Positions 63,101-64,000 of a stretch of DNA of 64,000 nucleotides are shown piece after piece. Source of the DNA: Streptomyces sp. SPB162 (GTDB lineage: Bacteria > Actinomycetota > Actinomycetes > Streptomycetales > Streptomycetaceae); contig NZ_JAQFII010000001.1 in NCBI RefSeq assembly GCF_029504575.1, forward strand, positions 434,001-498,000. The letters run 5' to 3'. A model generated the notes under the pieces. The model made no database searches, was not told the DNA's origin, and was given only the letters and a program-made list of their open reading frames with translations. Each line of letters opens with the position of its first letter. Position 1 is the stretch's first letter. Both the position numbers and the translations under genes were made by a program.

Positions 63101-63124
63101 TCGCGGTTCAGGGGAAACGGTCTC

Positions 63125-63284
63125 GTGCTCTGGCCGGAAGGGTTTGCCTGGTGCGCGGCGTCCGGCACGGTGCGTCGCACGGCGGAGGATCGTCCTCGTA
63201 CCGGGCGTACTCGGACGACTCCGACAACGCAGCGACGTACCGTGCCGGGTGTCGCGAACCGGTGAACCTTTCCGGCCAGAGCAC
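63125..63284 (+). repeat. Structured intergenic repeat, copy C
   Basis: 160-bp element bounded by 20-bp inverted repeats with 19 matches, GTGCTCTGGCCGGAAGGGTT at the left and its near complement ending at 63284. Inside is GTGCGTCGCACGGCGGAGG, then a hairpin CGTCCTCGTAC with CGGACG and GTAC pairing partners, as in copies A and B. It separates ribokinase from the RraA gene and ends 40 bp before the latter's start, so it could also act as a terminator or leader. Confidence 0.75.
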
Positions 63285-63324
63285 TAGCCTGAGGCGGGTC
63301 GGTGTTCCCGAACGAAGGAAGAAC

Positions 63325-63945
63325 ATGAACGGCGCGACCCGATTCGCCGGTGTCTCCCCGACCACGCTCGCCGACATACTCGGGCGTGAGCAGGTCATGG
63401 ACATCGGCATCCGCCCCCTGTGGCCCTCCCCCCGAGTCGCCGGCCCGGCCTTCACCGTGCGGTGCCCGCCCGGTGACAACCTGATGCTGCACGCGGCCAT
63501 CCACCGTGCCGAGCCCGGCTCGGTCATCGTCGTCGAATCCGGGGACGTGGACTACGCGCTCGCCGGCGGAAACGTCTGCGCGGTGGCTCAGCGCCGGGGC
63601 ATCGCGGCGTTCGTGGTCGACGGCGTGATCCGCGACCTCGCCGAGGTGCGCGAGATGGGTTTCCCCGTCTTCGCCAGGGGCGTGATCCCCATCCCGGGAA
63701 CCAAGACCGCGGTCGAGCCGCTGGGCGCCCCGGTGCGGTGCGGCGGCGTGCTGGTGAGCGCCGGGGACGTGGTGGTCGCCGACGAGGAGGGCATCGTCGT
63801 CACTCCCGCCGCCCGTCAGCAGCAGGTGCTCTTCGACGCCCTCGCGAAGGCGGCCAAGGAGGCCGGTGAGTCACTCGATGACTGGGAGGCCGCGCACCGT
63901 GCCCGCATCGACGGGACGCTGGCCGAGCACGGCTTCGCCCCCTGA
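63325..63945 (+). CDS. RraA-family protein (aldolase/demethylmenaquinone-methyltransferase-like)
   Basis: Protein of 206 residues of the RraA/HMG-aldolase family. Typical parts are FAGVSPTTLADILGREQVMD, PGDNLMLHAAIHRAEPGSVI, AFVVDGVIRDLAEVREMGFP (the DG.vRD catalytic-site motif, whose Arg-Asp bind metal and substrate) and the C-terminal SAGDVVVADEEGIVVTP. The ATG at 63325 has GAAGGAAGA just upstream. Members either cleave 4-hydroxy-4-methyl-2-oxoglutarate or inhibit RNase E; the retained Arg-Asp pair suggests enzymatic activity. The old annotation as a methyltransferase (MenG) is generally regarded as wrong. Confidence 0.9.
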   Translation: MNGATRFAGVSPTTLADILGREQVMDIGIRPLWPSPRVAGPAFTVRCPPGDNLMLHAAIHRAEPGSVIVVESGDVDYALAGGNVCAVAQRRGIAAFVVDGVIRDLAEVREMGFPVFARGVIPIPGTKTAVEPLGAPVRCGGVLVSAGDVVVADEEGIVVTPAARQQQVLFDALAKAAKEAGESLDDWEAAHRARIDGTLAEHGFAP

Positions 63946-64000
63946 CCCGACCCGTCGGCTCAGGGGGCTTCGTGCCGCCGCGCGCCGGGGAAGGTCCGGT

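Noticed and set aside
1..64000. tRNA, rRNA, CRISPR array or transposase genes
   Set aside because: No T-loop/anticodon patterns, regularly spaced repeats or DDE/tyrosine-recombinase motifs were noticed while reading; a scan with dedicated software was not possible.

Overview
The window is high-GC actinobacterial chromosome and almost certainly comes from Streptomyces. The supports are very strong G/C bias at third codon positions, long antisense shadow frames over nearly every gene, a DmdR/IdeR-type iron box, a snapalysin gene divergent from a LysR regulator, an ECF41 sigma factor and GlgM-type glycogen synthesis. No rRNA, tRNA, CRISPR array, phage or transposase gene was recognised. About 54 protein genes can be supported.

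Layout. 1-6.2 kb: end of a peptide-type ABC solute-binding protein, an LLM flavin oxidoreductase, a STAS protein, an ECF41 (SigJ-like) sigma factor, a 34-residue Cys-rich ORF, and a P450 with its ferredoxin. 6.4-9 kb: a STAND ATPase without an output domain and a GNAT acetyltransferase. 9-14.2 kb: mutA-mutB-meaB, the methylmalonyl-CoA mutase operon. 14.2-16.9 kb: LysR regulator, snapalysin and a DUF6629 membrane protein. 16.9-20.5 kb: a compact locus of a 27-residue peptide gene, a PqqD-like/M50 membrane metalloprotease and a TPR protein, the best candidate here for an undescribed peptide system. 20.5-24.5 kb: GNAT enzyme, a sigma factor fused through a membrane segment to a glycoside hydrolase, an MpaB-type protein and a lipoprotein. 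24.6-29.5 kb: siderophore uptake around a bidirectional iron box. 29.5-32.2 kb: a carotenoid-cleavage-type oxygenase, a remnant of an adenylating enzyme and a ferritin-like protein.

32.3-40 kb is a mannoside/sugar locus: a secreted GH92 enzyme diverges from a ribose-type ABC importer followed by a LacI regulator. Two perfect TGnnAACGTTnnCA palindromes and one weaker copy mark a likely local regulon. 40-44.5 kb: membrane proteins and a two-component system. 44.7-48.9 kb: an operon of LLM oxidoreductase, CoA ligase and carotenoid-type oxygenase. 49-56.3 kb: secreted protein, VOC protein, the glgC/glgA/pgm group and a serine hydrolase. 56.3-64 kb: histone H1-like protein, a PAP2-diacylglycerol-kinase fusion, YihY, a second PAP2 protein, an SRPBCC protein, ribokinase and an RraA-like protein.

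Two transporter permease genes each carry an apparent single-base frameshift, which may be real or an assembly error. Three intergenic elements of about 160-184 bp share an inner hairpin core but have unrelated, self-complementary ends, suggesting a structured repeat family.
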